DNA of 64,000 nucleotides, from assembly GCA_038501785.1 (NCBI GenBank), contig JBAMJR010000042.1:717501-781500 (forward strand), given 5' to 3'. The translations under genes and the position numbers were made by a program. This document shows, piece by piece, positions 35,121 to 46,625 of the stretch; within the stretch, counting starts at the first letter, position 1; each line of letters starts with the position of its first letter. The notes below the pieces were generated by a model that did no database searches, had not been told where the DNA came from, and saw only the letters and a list, made by a program, of their open reading frames with translations. The stretch comes from Myoxocephalus aenaeus. Taxonomy: Eukaryota > Chordata > Actinopteri > Perciformes > Cottidae.

Positions 35121-37063
35121 CTGCTAGTCTCCGCTCCTGTGGTGGAGGGGTGATTTGGAGGATTAGGCTGGTGGCAGGGTTGTTGCTGTGTCAGTCTAAC
35201 ACGCAGGGATCTGGACCAGAGCTCAGTCCAAATCCCTTCCTCCACGCCTGCCTGCCCGGCCACCGAATTAGCGGCTTCCCCTCTCTTCCATCTTTCTTCT
35301 CGCTCATCCCTTTCTCTTCCGACGCCTGGCGTCCCCCCTCCCCCCGAATGTTCTCTGTCGACGTGTTTGTGTCTCGAGCGCCTTCGGGCATATTCCAATG
35401 GCACTTTTGTGAATCTTTTTTCGTTATTCATGGTTCTTTTATCCCGCATATTCATAAAAATAAGCAAAGAAGGCACATCAAGCTTTCTCGCTGAGGATAT
35501 AACATTTTGACACCTCTACCAAGAGACGTGATCACATCACCCCACAGTGTTTTTAACACCGCTGTTTTCATTTCAGACTTCTTTATTTGATACGTCGAGT
35601 CCTTCACTGCGGCATTGGCCTTTTAACCCCAAACAGAAATCCTTAAAAAAAAATATATTTTATGAATCCATTTGGCTGTTTGCAGTTTTTTTTATAAGAG
35701 TCTTTTGCAGCAAGATGATGGAAATCTGTGTGAGTTCAGTTCAAGTTCTACTCCTCAAATCCCCTTCAGTTCAAGTAATACATTTGGCGATGGCCCTCTT
35801 TGTATGCCACGAAAACACTTACTTTTAAAAATCCTGAGCAGACTCTCCCTCATAGCCCAATCCTTCTTAAAATATCAGGGGCTAAATGCTCTTTTTTAAT
35901 TGCGGCTCTAGGGAAGTATACAGTCAGCTCTTCCTTTAGCAGCCTTATGGGAAGTTAATGAAAGCAGGTTAGCTCCACTTCACTGAGGGGTTTCAACCTT
36001 TGGCCCAGTTCTTTAAACAAAGGTGGAGACTGAGCTGAGAGAAACTCTGTGGTCTCTTGAAGGATAATTACGGTTTAATACAACTAAGGCACACAAGTAG
36101 TCAGATGATCACACGGGTTGTAAAGAAGCCGACAGCTCGGCCAGATTTGGAGAACCAAAACCAAATAATTTACATAATTTACCTTTGCCAGGATAGCCAA
36201 TGAAATACGACTCAAAGAAGTAGAGTTATCCAGAATGACAGAGGCACATTTGTTGGGTTGTGGTTTCATTTTGATGCTGTCCCCGGGAGCAGGAGGTGTC
36301 GGGAAACACAGATGATCGATACAATAGCCAGGTTTCCATCCAAATTTTGTTCAAATTTGAATCAAGATCAAGGTCCATCAAGATAAAGAGTTGGTGGGGC
36401 TAAGTGTCCAGTCAGGCAGCATTGCAGTGGGCTATGGCAGAACAGCAAGATGGTGTAATCAAAAGAGATCCAGTCAGAGTCATTGCACTCTGACGAGCTG
36501 TGCTTTCATGGAACAACTTTTCCATCATCAGAGTATTACAACATGTATGCTCTGATAAAGGTCCTGTTCCCCGCAGTGATGTAAGCGTGCACATATCTTT
36601 GAATATCAGTTTGAATAATAATCTGAACATATTATACATTATTCACTAACGTAAGACTGACACGGCCATTCTGCTGCCTGCCGAGTACTTTCACTTTCAC
36701 AAAACCACACGAATGAAATCCTAGTTGTAACAAACCAAGATCATCCTTTACTTTACGGTGACAGTTTGATTTCTTCTTGATTTGTCCGGCCATTAAAAAC
36801 TCTTTATTGCATTAGTGGAGAAGTGACAAATGGGAGAGGTGAGCGGTGCGTCTGGCACGCATCAGTAGTCTAGTCAGCTGATGTCCATTGTCAGTAATTC
36901 TGCTGCTGTGTGACTGAGCTAAGTGTCTGACCGCGGACCAGCAGAGGAGATGGTTACACACTCATTTCATGGTGCTCTGTTACCGCCTCACCGGGCCGGG
37001 CCCAGGGGACGGGAGCAGGTTACACCGATGCTGTCTGAAGGACACTGGGACACTGTGGAAGAG
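35121..37063. other. non-coding stretch
   Basis: No gene, RNA or named repeat recognised. Confidence 0.3.
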
Positions 37064-37070
37064 TCTGTCT

Positions 37071-37141
<71 letters not shown>

Positions 37142-37153
37142 AGAGAGAGAGAG
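37071..37153. repeat. compound (TG)n(GA)n microsatellite
   Basis: About 34 TG units to 37140, then CAGAGAGAGAGAG. Confidence 0.98.
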
Positions 37154-37423
37154 AAAACCCATTGTAAAGGTTGCTTTTTGTCCCTACACATATATGCGTG
37201 GGTGCATCTGTGACATCCTACACCGCCACCTCGAATTGAGCAGACACCACAGTAGCTTTCGGTGTGTTAGTCACAATGGATGAGTGGAAAGTCCACAGCT
37301 TTGGAGTCCCCCAGCACAGCAGAATAGCGGGCCGATACAATACAGTGGTAGTCACATGAATAGCAGCCTGATCAAGGCCAGCACCGCGGCACAAAGAGAC
37401 AGGTCTTGACAGGAATGTTAAAC

Positions 37424-37425
<2 letters not shown>

Positions 37426-37472
<47 letters not shown>
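37426..37472. repeat. (TG)n microsatellite
   Basis: About 23 TG units. Confidence 0.98.
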
Positions 37473-37475
<3 letters not shown>

Positions 37476-39917
37476 TTATGTTTCTGATCTTTTTTTTCCT
37501 TTTTTTTTATGTCGGATGTGCTTTGTGTGGAAGCACACCACAAAGAGACAGGAAGAGAGAAGGACATTTACGACACGGCATATGACATACTCGAGGTCTT
37601 CCTCGATTAACAGAGAAAAACATTTCAAAACAAAAGACTCTCCTTTGTGCTTCGTGTTAATGACATTTTTCCAAGTTATTCTGTAAAATCTGACACGTAA
37701 GTTCATCCAATTTAACATTTGATTCCATATTTCAGAAACAATTAACTCTTGAGGTCGGTTTTATGCATCACAGTGGTCATATTCACCACAAGTGCATCAG
37801 TAAAAATCATACTACTATACATTTAAGTGCAGCACGTCTTTTTTTAATTAAATAAAAGTTTTTGTATACTGCCAGTTATAGTTCTTGGATAGAAAGAAAA
37901 CCGGCCCTCCCTTGTCTCCCTCTAGTGTGATCGGTTGGGTTTTTTTGGGACAACATTACGCTTGAAAAAAAAACCACTTAGGTGAAGTAGAAACATTATG
38001 CTTGGGCTTAAAATAACTACATACTGTTAGGTTCTGGCAACAAAAGCACTTCGTTAGGTTTAGGAAAAAGCAAATGCGTCTCTTCACAACCACACTTTAG
38101 GTCATGTAACATTGGTCTCGTGGTAGAAAACCCTGTGTTGGTTGTCATAAGCGGGGTACAAGAGATTTAATACTGTGTCACTTGCTCCGGATGTGTTTCA
38201 TTCATGTCACCAACAACCACCAAAAAGTATCCTAATTGACTTTCTATTGACATTGTTTTGTGGACAATTAGTGTCCCTGTACTCAAAACCAATAGGTTGC
38301 TTTTTTGTGGCTTTTTTCACGGAGGATACTAAGCAGTAACTTTATAACAGATGTAAATATTTTAACACAAACCATGATTTCAACACAAACCATAAACATA
38401 ACCAGGTGACGAGTTGGGATTGAGAATGGAGCGTTAAAAGACCTGCTGAAAGCTTAAAATGTGTTAAAATGACACGTGACATGTCCTTTAAAGCCAACTA
38501 TACGTCTTCCCATGAGATCACATCGGAGCAGGTGGAAAAGACTGGCGACAGTAATAACGACACACAGCTTTATGTGTACAACAGTAAATGTACTCAGAAC
38601 TCATTCTGAGCAACATCTTTATTAAATGGAACCTTGTGACTAAAGGAGAAACGTCCTACTCACTACTCACACTCCATCAAACGTATATACATGTATACAT
38701 AGTTTTTTCTTCTGTTTTTTCATTTATTGTTTTACAATAAGATCTTGGCATAAAAGCCTCTGCTCTATGAGGAGCTCGCACATAATCTGAGCAGCAGCAA
38801 GGATTGTGCTGGGAGAACTAATCCCCCTAACAATCACATACATGAAGAATACATATTATAAGAGACAACAATACCAAAAGCTTGGAACATAAGTAGGAGG
38901 CTGGCGTTGTGGAGCTGCGGCAGCGAGAAAGGGATTAGCGTGATTGTACAACAGGGGAGTGTGAGGTTATAATGGCTGTGCTGTACACTTCACATGATTG
39001 GATGCTGCTAGTCAGCTGATGTCCGCAGAGCTGGTGAATGAGTCAGTGATTGTGAGGCATGAATGAAACAGCGGCTGCCAATCAGCTGATGCTAAGTGCG
39101 ACTTAAGTGGCCGGTATGCAGCGCTGTGTCAAAAAATTACTGGTTAGTTATGGAGGTAAAAACGGAGGAAACTCAAGCACTCATGAACAGAATCAGCCAT
39201 AATGGTGATTTGCTTTCACAATATTTTCACAATAACAATATGTGTGTTTTATCTCAATGACAATGACTTTAAAAAAGTGTTTATTTTTTTTTAATACTTT
39301 AATACATAAGCATAATCTCGGTAACAACAAAAAATAAATAATTTTTTTACCGTAAAGGCGAAACATTATCAATCACAACTCTGCAAATACTGACACTTGG
39401 TCAGTGGCTCTACGCTTCAAACTATGATGCTCAACGTCCAAAAGTATAACTCAACATTGACTTGGTGTCACACGAACAGTGGTCTCTTAAGTGAAATACC
39501 TAATAAACAACAAAAAAACTATTAAAAATAGACATATAGGGCTCTTTTTCAATTAATTGTAATACATTGTCATTTGTATTTTAAGTTTATATTAACCTTT
39601 TATTCAGAGATTCAGAGACAAAAGTTACGTGGCAAAATGCATGTCTAAAATGTAACTTAACGTTTGATTTAAAAAAGAAGACTGAGTGTTTTTGAATAAT
39701 TATTCTCATTAGCAAGTGTGATTACAAAAATAAATGAATAAATCAAAATGACGAGAGATGAAGAATCCCCTGTGTCGCAGGCCTCTACGGGGGTTTGTTA
39801 AAGGGCATATATGGAACGTGAGCCTGGCATTTATTCACACGGCCAGCGGCCCGCTATATATACAGTATATACATATATATATATACTGTATATACTGTGT
39901 ATACAGGAAGTCCGTAG

Positions 39918-39919
<2 letters not shown>
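37473..39919. other. AT-rich non-coding DNA
   Basis: No exon recognised. A repeat fragment at 38020-38135 is listed separately. Near 39860-39895 the text TATACAGTATATACATATAT and TACTGTATATAC is partly self-complementary. Confidence 0.3.
38020..38135 (-). repeat. fragment of the 'TTAGGTTTAGG ... GGTCTC' dispersed repeat
   Basis: GGCAACAAAAGCACTTCGTT, AGGTTTAGGAAAAAGC and ATTGGTCTCGTGGTAGAAAA resemble, inverted, the block at 41100-41285 and that at 6310-6440. Confidence 0.4.

Positions 39920-39980
<61 letters not shown>
39920..39980. repeat. (GA)n microsatellite
   Basis: About 30 GA units. Confidence 0.99.
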
Positions 39981-39981
<1 letters not shown>

Positions 39982-40046
39982 AACGTCGAACAGACTTTAG
40001 AGAGGATGTTGACTTTTCTCACACCACACATGCCAGTGCAGTGGGG

Positions 40047-40047
<1 letters not shown>

Positions 40048-40097
<50 letters not shown>
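40048..40097. repeat. (CA)n microsatellite
   Basis: About 25 CA units. Confidence 0.99.
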
Positions 40098-40103
<6 letters not shown>

Positions 40104-40208
40104 CATACAGATTTAATTGGAGGAGACTCATCAGCAAACATACAAAGCACATAGTCACCCATAAGCACACAGATACACATGACAGAAAAGTAAGCTGGTA
40201 AAAGGTGA

Positions 40209-40209
<1 letters not shown>

Positions 40210-40274
<65 letters not shown>
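40210..40274. repeat. (CA)n microsatellite
   Basis: About 32 CA units. Confidence 0.99.
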
Positions 40275-40276
<2 letters not shown>

Positions 40277-41169
40277 CCTTTCACCTGCATGCCAACAGTT
40301 GTCTGATCAGAGCTGTTTTGATGCTTGCCGGCGATAGAATGTGCGCTCCGGCGGAAAGCCCAAAGACGAACAGAGGAGCGTCTCAAAGCCCACAGGCTGC
40401 AAGAAAGAGAGTGCTGACAGTGACAGAAACACACCCAGATGGTAGCTTCACTCTACCATGGGATCACATGTACAGAATTAGATCTGGAAGTAGCTGGCGG
40501 GAACACGAAAGGATCTCACCGTTGCCGTTAACGAGACGTGTGTGTCAGTGTGTGTTGGTGGACTTTTTGCGCATACGTTCTGTATCCTCTAGTAGAAATA
40601 CAGGGGTCTCTGGGTAATTTAGGCCAGGGATACTCTCCTTTTGCAACGTTAATAATATTTATTGGGTACATTTTTTCTTTTAAATTCTGTCCCGCACAGC
40701 CAGCGACTGCAGCCCTGCTCCAGCACACAGGGGCGTCTCTAGGATTTGAGGACTCTCGGGGCTTAACCTGGACCGGTCAAGGCTTTATACTGCAGTAGAA
40801 CGCAGAGGGGCCAATCAGTTGTAGAAGAGGATTTGAAAGAGCACTGATTTAAACAGCTGAATGTGTCATCAGGTGTCTGCAAAGCGTTAACTTCTTATGA
40901 TGAGGGTCCACCTCCGCTCACCATCACGGTGCACCTTGGTGATTGGATGGTTCTAAAGGAAATGCTAGTCAGAGTTGACTACCCTCAGGCAGGCTGTTCT
41001 CATGCAGCGTTCCTAGGTATAGCTCCGAAGAATTAATGCGCTGTAATTCATAGGTATCCCACAAATTCAATTCGTATAATCCAGGTAATCATGAACCAAT
41101 CTTTCACCCAGGAGACCGCTGTTAGTGCCCCGTGTAAATAAAAAGTTATTTCAACCCAAACAAGGGTCT
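40275..41169. other. non-coding DNA with possible hAT-end remnant
   Basis: CAGGGGCGTCTCTAGGATTT near 40728 resembles the left end of a hAT element, but no right end or target duplication was found. 41095-41169 carries the left part of the dispersed repeat (CCAGGAGACCGCTG). Confidence 0.35.
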
Positions 41170-41284
41170 CCTAAACCTAACCACGTAGTTTTGTGGCCTA
41201 AACCTCACCAAGTTGTTTTGTTGCCTAAACCTCACCAAGTTGTTTTGTTGCCTAAACCTAACCAAGTTGTTTTGTTGCCTAAAC
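41170..41284 (+). repeat. 27-bp minisatellite, left half (interrupted by the L2 LINE)
   Basis: Units CCTAAACCTCACCAAGTTGT+TTTGTTG start at 41170, 41197, 41224 and 41251, and a partial CCTAAAC at 41278-41284. The array resumes at 45194 in exact register after the LINE. Confidence 0.97.
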
Positions 41285-41286
41285 AG

Positions 41287-42344
41287 ATGCTAATAGAGAA
41301 AAACAAGAGCAACCCTAGGTTTCTCTTTAGCACTGTGGCCAGGCTGGCTGAGAGTCATAGCTCGGTGGATCCGTGTATTCCTATAGACCTCAGTAGTAAT
41401 GACTTTATGAACTTCTTCAATGATAAGATTCTGGCTATTAGAGACAGGATCGGTGATCTCCTGCCCTCGACTACTGCCGGTCCATCCTCAGGTGGGATGG
41501 CCATGGAGGAGGCTGTGGGCCCTGTTGTGCGTCTGGATGGATTTTTTACCATCAACCTCGACCAACTGTCTTCAATGGTTTCTACTTCTAAATCTTCTAC
41601 CTGTCTCCTAGACCCTGTTCCGACTAAGCTGTTTAAGGAAGTTTTACCTTTAATTAGCACCTCTGTACTAGATATTATCAATGGGTCTTTACTAATGGGT
41701 CATGTACCACAGTCTTTTAAAGTAGCTGTAATTAAACCTCTTCTTAAAAAGCCCACCCTGGATCCAGAGGTGTTGGCTAACTACAGACCTATCTCTAACC
41801 TTCCCTTCCTCTCTAAGATACTGGAGAAGGTAGTCGCAAATCAGTTGTGTGACTTTTTACATAACAATAGTTTATTTGAGGAGTTTCAGTCAGGATTTAG
41901 AAAGCATCATAGCACAGAGACAGCACTAGTGATAATTACTAATGACCTTCTAGTTGCATCAGATAGGGGACTTGTCTCTGTACTTGTCCTGTTAGACCTT
42001 AGTGCAGCATTTGACACCATTGACCATGACATCTTATTACAGAGACTAGACCAGTCGATTGGTATTAAAGGTACAGCATTAAGCTGGTTTAAGTCGTATT
42101 TATCAGATAGATCTCAGTTTGTATTTGTAAACGATGAGGCCTCGACGACCATGGAGTTCCACAAGGTTCTGTGCTTGGACCAATTTTATTCACCTTATAT
42201 ATGCTTCCTTTAGGCAATATTATCAGAAAACACTCCATAAACTTTCACTGTTATGCCGATGATACTCAACTATATCTGTCAATCAAGCCAGATGAAATCC
42301 ACCAGGTCGCTAAGCTTCAAGCGTGTCTTAAAGACATCAAGACC
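41287..42344 (+). pseudogene. L2 reverse transcriptase, first part (fingers/palm)
   Basis: In the upstream frame (to about 42150) recognisable RT blocks appear in order: KPLLKKPTLDPEVLANYRPI, SNLPFLSKILEKVV, FQSGFRKHHSTETAL, LDLSAAFDTIDHDILL (motif A, with its Asp) and SWFKSYLSDRSQF. A one-base shift near 42150 breaks the frame. In the next frame come GVPQGSVLGPILF and the catalytic FHCYADD box (YADD codons 42252-42263), then KDIKT at the insertion boundary. The start of the long open frame upstream (41125-41284) is translated minisatellite, not LINE protein. The frameshift and the insertion make it non-functional. Confidence 0.9.
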
Positions 42345-42347
42345 AGG

Positions 42348-43746
42348 GCCCTATTTTTCGTACCTGGCTTACTGAGTTAGCGGGCTAATTGTCAGGATAA
42401 GATGACGTAGGTCAGGCTTATTCAGTTTCTCGAAGCAAGCTTAGATAAATCACCATAGCAACACAGCCAAAAATGTAAACCTGCTCCCGGGCAGGCTTAC
42501 TGAAATTCACTGGATAAGCTGGCCACTCCCACCGGACAAAAAAGGCAGCTCACTTCCTCATTGATGAAGGAGCGATATTAGTTATATTAGTTTTATTGGG
42601 AGAGAATTCTTTGAGATCGCCAAGATCCGTCCTCACATCATCATGACTTCCTGTACGTCCTCACATCCTCATGACTTCCTGTACGTTCTCACATCCTCAT
42701 GACTTCCTGTACGTCCTCACATCCTCATGACTTCCTGTACGTTCTCACATCATCATGACTTCCTGTACGTCCTCACATCATCATGACTTCCTGTACGCGG
42801 CGCTATAGATTCTGCCGTCAAGGAATCATTTATTTACGAGAGCTTCTCGAGCCGCGGACACTGATCACCACAGACGCAGCCGATCACCGTCTCACAGACA
42901 GAGACTCTCACCCGCTGCATGCCGCGCTGTTCTTAAGTTTATTTAGCGCTTAAGAAACTTATGGATGTGTTGAAAGCACTCATAATTATATGACAGTGTT
43001 ATTAGTACACCATACATATCATTATTGTAGAACATGATTAAGGTGGACTCATGATAAGAATACAGAGAATCACACACAATTTATGTTCACTGCTTCAATT
43101 GATTGAATTTCTGATTATGAATAATACATATATACTGATCCGCCCATACACATATTCAAACTCCTAGTTATATAGAAATATACACATACATGTATATACA
43201 TATAGTACATGATTCATACGCGCATACACTACATATATCCTCATAAGTATATATTTATTCGTAAATATAATCTGATTGATCTGGGTGATGAAGCACTTAA
43301 AATTTGCGGATACATTTTCCCAACACTGACACATTTAATTTGTCTGATATATTTGCGGCGCTTATGTCTCAGCGGGGCGGAGTTAAGCTGCGTTCACGGC
43401 AACAATGTTACAAAAACGTTGGAATATTCACAACGCGTTTGCTGTGAATGATTAAGGTATTGACTTCCTCATATGTCTTCATGATCATCTCCTGCTTCTC
43501 ATCGGAGAAATAAAAAGAGGTTCCTCTGAGTTTATTTGCTATTGTACTGATTATTATCCCTTCTGAAGAGGAACGGACACGCGCATTTATCCAGAGGATT
43601 GACGTCTGGCTAGAATTAACGAGACCGTTTCAGCGCGGATCAGCCGTGAAGAAACCCAGATAGCCTGATGTCAATTATCTCGCTAATTTAAACTGGAGAT
43701 TAGGACATTTGCCTGACTTTGTTTAGCCAGGTACGAGAAACAGGGC
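42348..43746. mobile_element. GCCCTATTTTTCGTACCTGG-ended DNA transposon, copy 2 (inside the L2)
   Basis: The left end equals copy 1; the inverse of the right end reads GCCCTGTTTCTCGTACCTGG (three substitutions). The interior is near-identical to copy 1 (19748-20890) except for small indels and one private insertion of roughly 210 bp (about 42557-42812) that includes a 28-bp minisatellite. The reading frame from 43209 (MIHTRIHYIYPHKYIF) is shared with copy 1 but differs in its end because of an indel. There is no transposase motif. Confidence 0.88.
42631..42798 (+). repeat. 28-bp minisatellite, 6 units, private to copy 2
   Basis: Six units of CCTCACATCMTCATGACTTC+CTGTACGT, starting at 42631 and every 28 bases after. 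Copy 1 lacks this block: its sequence joins CTCACTTC directly to TGCCGTCAAGG. Confidence 0.97.
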
Positions 43747-43748
43747 CC

Positions 43749-44498
43749 TGGATGACCTGCAACTTCCTGCTGCTGAACTCTGACAAGACTGAAGTCATTC
43801 TACTCGGCCCAGAACACCTCAGAAATCAACTATCTGACGATATGGTTTCTCTGGATGGCATCGCTCTGGCATCCACCACCACCGTAAGGAATCTCAGAGT
43901 TATTTTTGACCAGGACCTGTCCTTTGGCTCCCACGTGAAACAGATCTCAAGGACTGCCTTTTTTCACCTACGGAACATCTCAAAGATCCGGCACATCCTG
44001 TCTCAAAGTGATGCAGAAACATTGATCCACGCATTTGTTACTTCAAGACTGGATTACTGTAACTCCGTATTATCAGGCTGCTCCGGAAAGTCCCTTAGGT
44101 CTGTCCAGTTGATCCAGAATGCTGCAGCTCGTGTACTAACAAGGACTCGGAAGAGAGATCACATTACTCCTGTACTAGCTGCTCTCCACTGGCTTCCTGT
44201 AAGATCGAGAATCATATTTAAAATCCTTCTCCTCACCTACAAAGCCTTAGCTGGTGATGCACCATCATATCTTAAAGAGCTTATAGTGCCATATTACCCC
44301 ACTAGAGCGTTACGCTCACTGAATGCAGGGTTACTTGTGGTTCCCAGAGTCTTAAAAAGTAGGTTGGGGGCTAGAGCTTTCAGTTATCGGGCTCCTCTTC
44401 TGTGGAATCAGCTTCCACTTTCAGTCCGGGGGGCAGACACAGTCACCTCATTTAAGAGTAGACTTAAGACTTTCCTCTTTGATAGCGCTTATAGTTAG
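43749..44498 (+). pseudogene. L2 reverse-transcriptase protein, C-terminal part
   Basis: From TGG at 43749 the L2 frame continues: WMTCNFLLLNSDKTEVILLG, DFDQDLSFGSHV-like thumb text, FFHLRNISKIRHIL, HAFVTSRLDYCNSVLSG, IQNAAARVLTRTRKRDHITP, LHWLPVRSRIIFKILLLTYK and RAFSYRAPLLWNQLP, to the stop at 44496-44498. This 250-codon part is intact and is the standard C-terminal region of fish L2 LINEs. The first ten codons of the longer open frame (43719-43748) come from the inserted element. Confidence 0.92.
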
Positions 44499-45193
44499 GG
44501 CTGTTTCAGGCTTATAGTTAGGGCTGGCTCAGGTTTGCCTTGATCCAGCCCCTTGATATGCTGCTATAGGCCTAGACTGCTGGGGGACATCTTAGGATAC
44601 ACTGAGCTCCTCTTCTCTTCCTCTTTCGCTTCTCTTCCTCTTTCGCTCCTCCTCTCCTCTTCTTTCTCTCCGTCTGGATAAACTATTGTCTCTTCAATGC
44701 ACATTACTAACTCTACTTTCTTTTTCCATGGATTCATGGCTGCCAGGAACCGGTCCTGCCTGCTTCCATGGCCCTGCTGATGGAACCGGTCCTGCCTGCT
44801 GCCATGGCCCTGCTGATGCCCCCCCCCCTCCTCTCTTCTCTCTTCTGCTTCATTGATCATGGATTATCTGGATCATGGACCATGCCTACTACTCATTATA
44901 TGAATAATTCATAAGTCATATTCATTGAATGTGCTGTAACTACGCTATTCATTCTGGCCACATGACATCTATTACTTCTGTCCATCCGGGGAGAGGGATC
45001 CTCCTCTGTTGCTCTCCCTCAGGTTTCTTCCCCTTTTTCCCTGTGAAAGGGTTTTTACTATCTTTATTGGGGGAGTTTTTCCTGATCCGATGTGAGGTCC
45101 CGGGACAGGGATGTTATGTGTACAGATTGTAAAGCCCTCCGAGGCAAACTTGTATTTGTGATGTTGGGCTATATAAAATAAACTGAATTGAAT
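44499..45193 (+). other. L2 3' UTR and tail
   Basis: CAGGTTTCTTCCCCTTTTTC, TGAAAGGGTTTTTACTATC, AGTTTTTCCTGATCCGATGT, TGTACAGATTGTAAAGCCCT and GGGCTATATAAAATAAACTG are the fish L2 3' UTR words. The tail is ACTGAATTGAAT. Two copies of AACCGGTCCTGCCTGCT-like text near 44750 and 44782 show a short internal duplication. Confidence 0.85.
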
Positions 45194-45322
45194 TAAACCT
45201 CACCAAGTTGTTTTGTTGCCTAAACCTAACCAAGTTGTCGTGTTGCCTAAACCTCACCAAGTTGTTTTGTTGCCTAAACCTCACCAAGTTGTTTTGTTGC
45301 CTAAACCTCACCAAGTTGTTGT
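45194..45322 (+). repeat. 27-bp minisatellite, right half
   Basis: The array resumes in register: after TAAACCTCACC.. unit starts fall at 45219, 45246, 45273 and 45300. One unit has GTCGTG for GTTTTG. Confidence 0.95.
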
Positions 45323-45662
45323 GAAGACGGAAGTTTATTTTGAAAAGACTGTATGCATGTAACGAGCAGAAAGTGGACAAAAAAGATGAGTACCATTTTG
45401 TCAATGATGTAATCTTTGATTGTTTTGGCCCATTGCAGACAGCATAGTTCCACATAGCCAGACGTTGCTCCATGCCGCTGTGTTGGCTCTAAGGGTTTTG
45501 GTCTCCCAACAACTCAGTATGTTGTTTTTTCTGAGCTGTTGATGAGAGGGCTGAGACTGAGCTGCAACCAAAACAACGAGATGAAAGCATTGAGGCTAAC
45601 TGTAGAGCTTAGTATTGGTCTTTTTCTATGCTTGAGCCTGTTCTAGCTGTTTTGTGCCCCTG

Positions 45663-45696
<34 letters not shown>

Positions 45697-46316
45697 TACC
45701 TGTATATGTTCAGAACAGGATTTCTATGCTGAAGTCTTGAGCCATTGCTGTTTTTAAGGTGCCAACGTGCTGAGGCTTTATTGTGGATATTTCACAAGAT
45801 GCTTTGTTTTATGCAAAGCACTTCTTTTGCACTGAACCTCACAAAATTACCTGGCAATCAAATTGTGTTGAATAGTGGAATTGTGTTTTTTCTTGCTCCA
45901 GAGGGGGCATAATAAAAAACAGTACTATTGATTTGTGCACATCAATTCGTCATTTTAAAACACAATGCACAATTAACATTCAATAATTACCCAAAACAAA
46001 GGTATAAAGAAAATGTTAAAAAGCTTTATTTTATTTATTTATAGTTTCAATATTATATTTAATTAATTGATTTAATTGTCTGTGTCATTCTTTATATTTT
46101 GTTATGAAAATATAGATTTGTATTATCTGAAGGTATTTTTTTCAGCAGCTCCAGACAGAACTGTAGACACAAGGCTCCTGTGATGGAACAAATGAAACTG
46201 GCCTTGTGTTGCAGTCACACAACATGAATTGACATTTCCACGTTGACCATGTGTGGTTCCCCACCCTGATCTACGGGCTGATGCCTCCACTTATCTCTCC
46301 CCTCAGAACACACATG

Positions 46317-46318
<2 letters not shown>
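45323..46318. other. non-coding DNA with a short (ATA)n
   Basis: No exon seen. A trinucleotide (AAT)n array of about 11 units lies at 45664-45696. Confidence 0.4.

Positions 46319-46394
<76 letters not shown>
46319..46394. repeat. compound (CT)n(CA)n microsatellite
   Basis: About 29 CT units to 46377, then about 9 CA units. Confidence 0.98.
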
Positions 46395-46479
46395 GATGGG
46401 ACAGGTAACACATACAGTAGAAAACTAGAATTACAACCTCGTTGAGTTACGTCTACAATGTCATATCTTCCTCATTTTA

Positions 46480-46625
46480 TCCTATAAGACATTTGTGTGA
46501 AGTTGTTAGAATTAGGATAAATTAATTCTTGAGTTATAGCCAAAAAATGTGTTTGTGAGCTCACCATGACCTTTGACCTTTATATTCAAACCAGTTCACC
46601 ATTGAATTGACTGTGGACGAAATTT
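46480..46625 (+). repeat. fish dispersed repeat ('AATTCTTGAGTTATAGCC ... CATGACCTTTGACC')
   Basis: AAATTAATTCTTGAGTTATA, AATGTGTTTGTGAGCTCACC, ATGACCTTTGACCTTTATAT and AGTTCACCATTGAATTGACT are words of a repeat common in fish. Only a partial copy is present. Confidence 0.55.

Larger units (their letters stand above)
42343..43751. repeat. 5-bp target duplication CCAGG / CCTGG around copy 2
   Basis: CCAGG at 42343-42347 and CCTGG at 43747-43751 flank the element. Removing the element plus one copy leaves AAG ACC TGG ATG ACC, which restores the L2 frame KTWMT, so the native L2 site was most likely CCTGG and the left copy carries one substitution. Confidence 0.7.
41285..45193 (+). mobile_element. 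5'-truncated L2/Maui-type LINE, itself interrupted
   Basis: Reverse-transcriptase and C-terminal coding parts, a fish-L2 3' UTR and the tail ACTGAATTGAAT are present. Flanking TAAAC at 41280-41284 and 45194-45198 acts as a 5-bp target duplication within the minisatellite. About 2.5 kb of LINE remains once the 1.4-kb insertion at 42348-43746 is discounted. The 5' region with the endonuclease is missing. Confidence 0.92.

Noticed and set aside
34552..35494. Ser/Pro/Leu-rich open frames of 130-230 codons
   Set aside because: They overlap on both strands and come from a pyrimidine-rich tract with no domain, splice or start context.
41125..41284. N-terminal 53 codons of the long frame leading into the L2 RT
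   Set aside because: They translate the 27-bp minisatellite (repeated PKPHQVVLL) and lie outside the LINE.
45114..45473. 119-codon minus-strand frame with repeated NNLVRFRQQ
   Set aside because: Translation of the right half of the 27-bp minisatellite.
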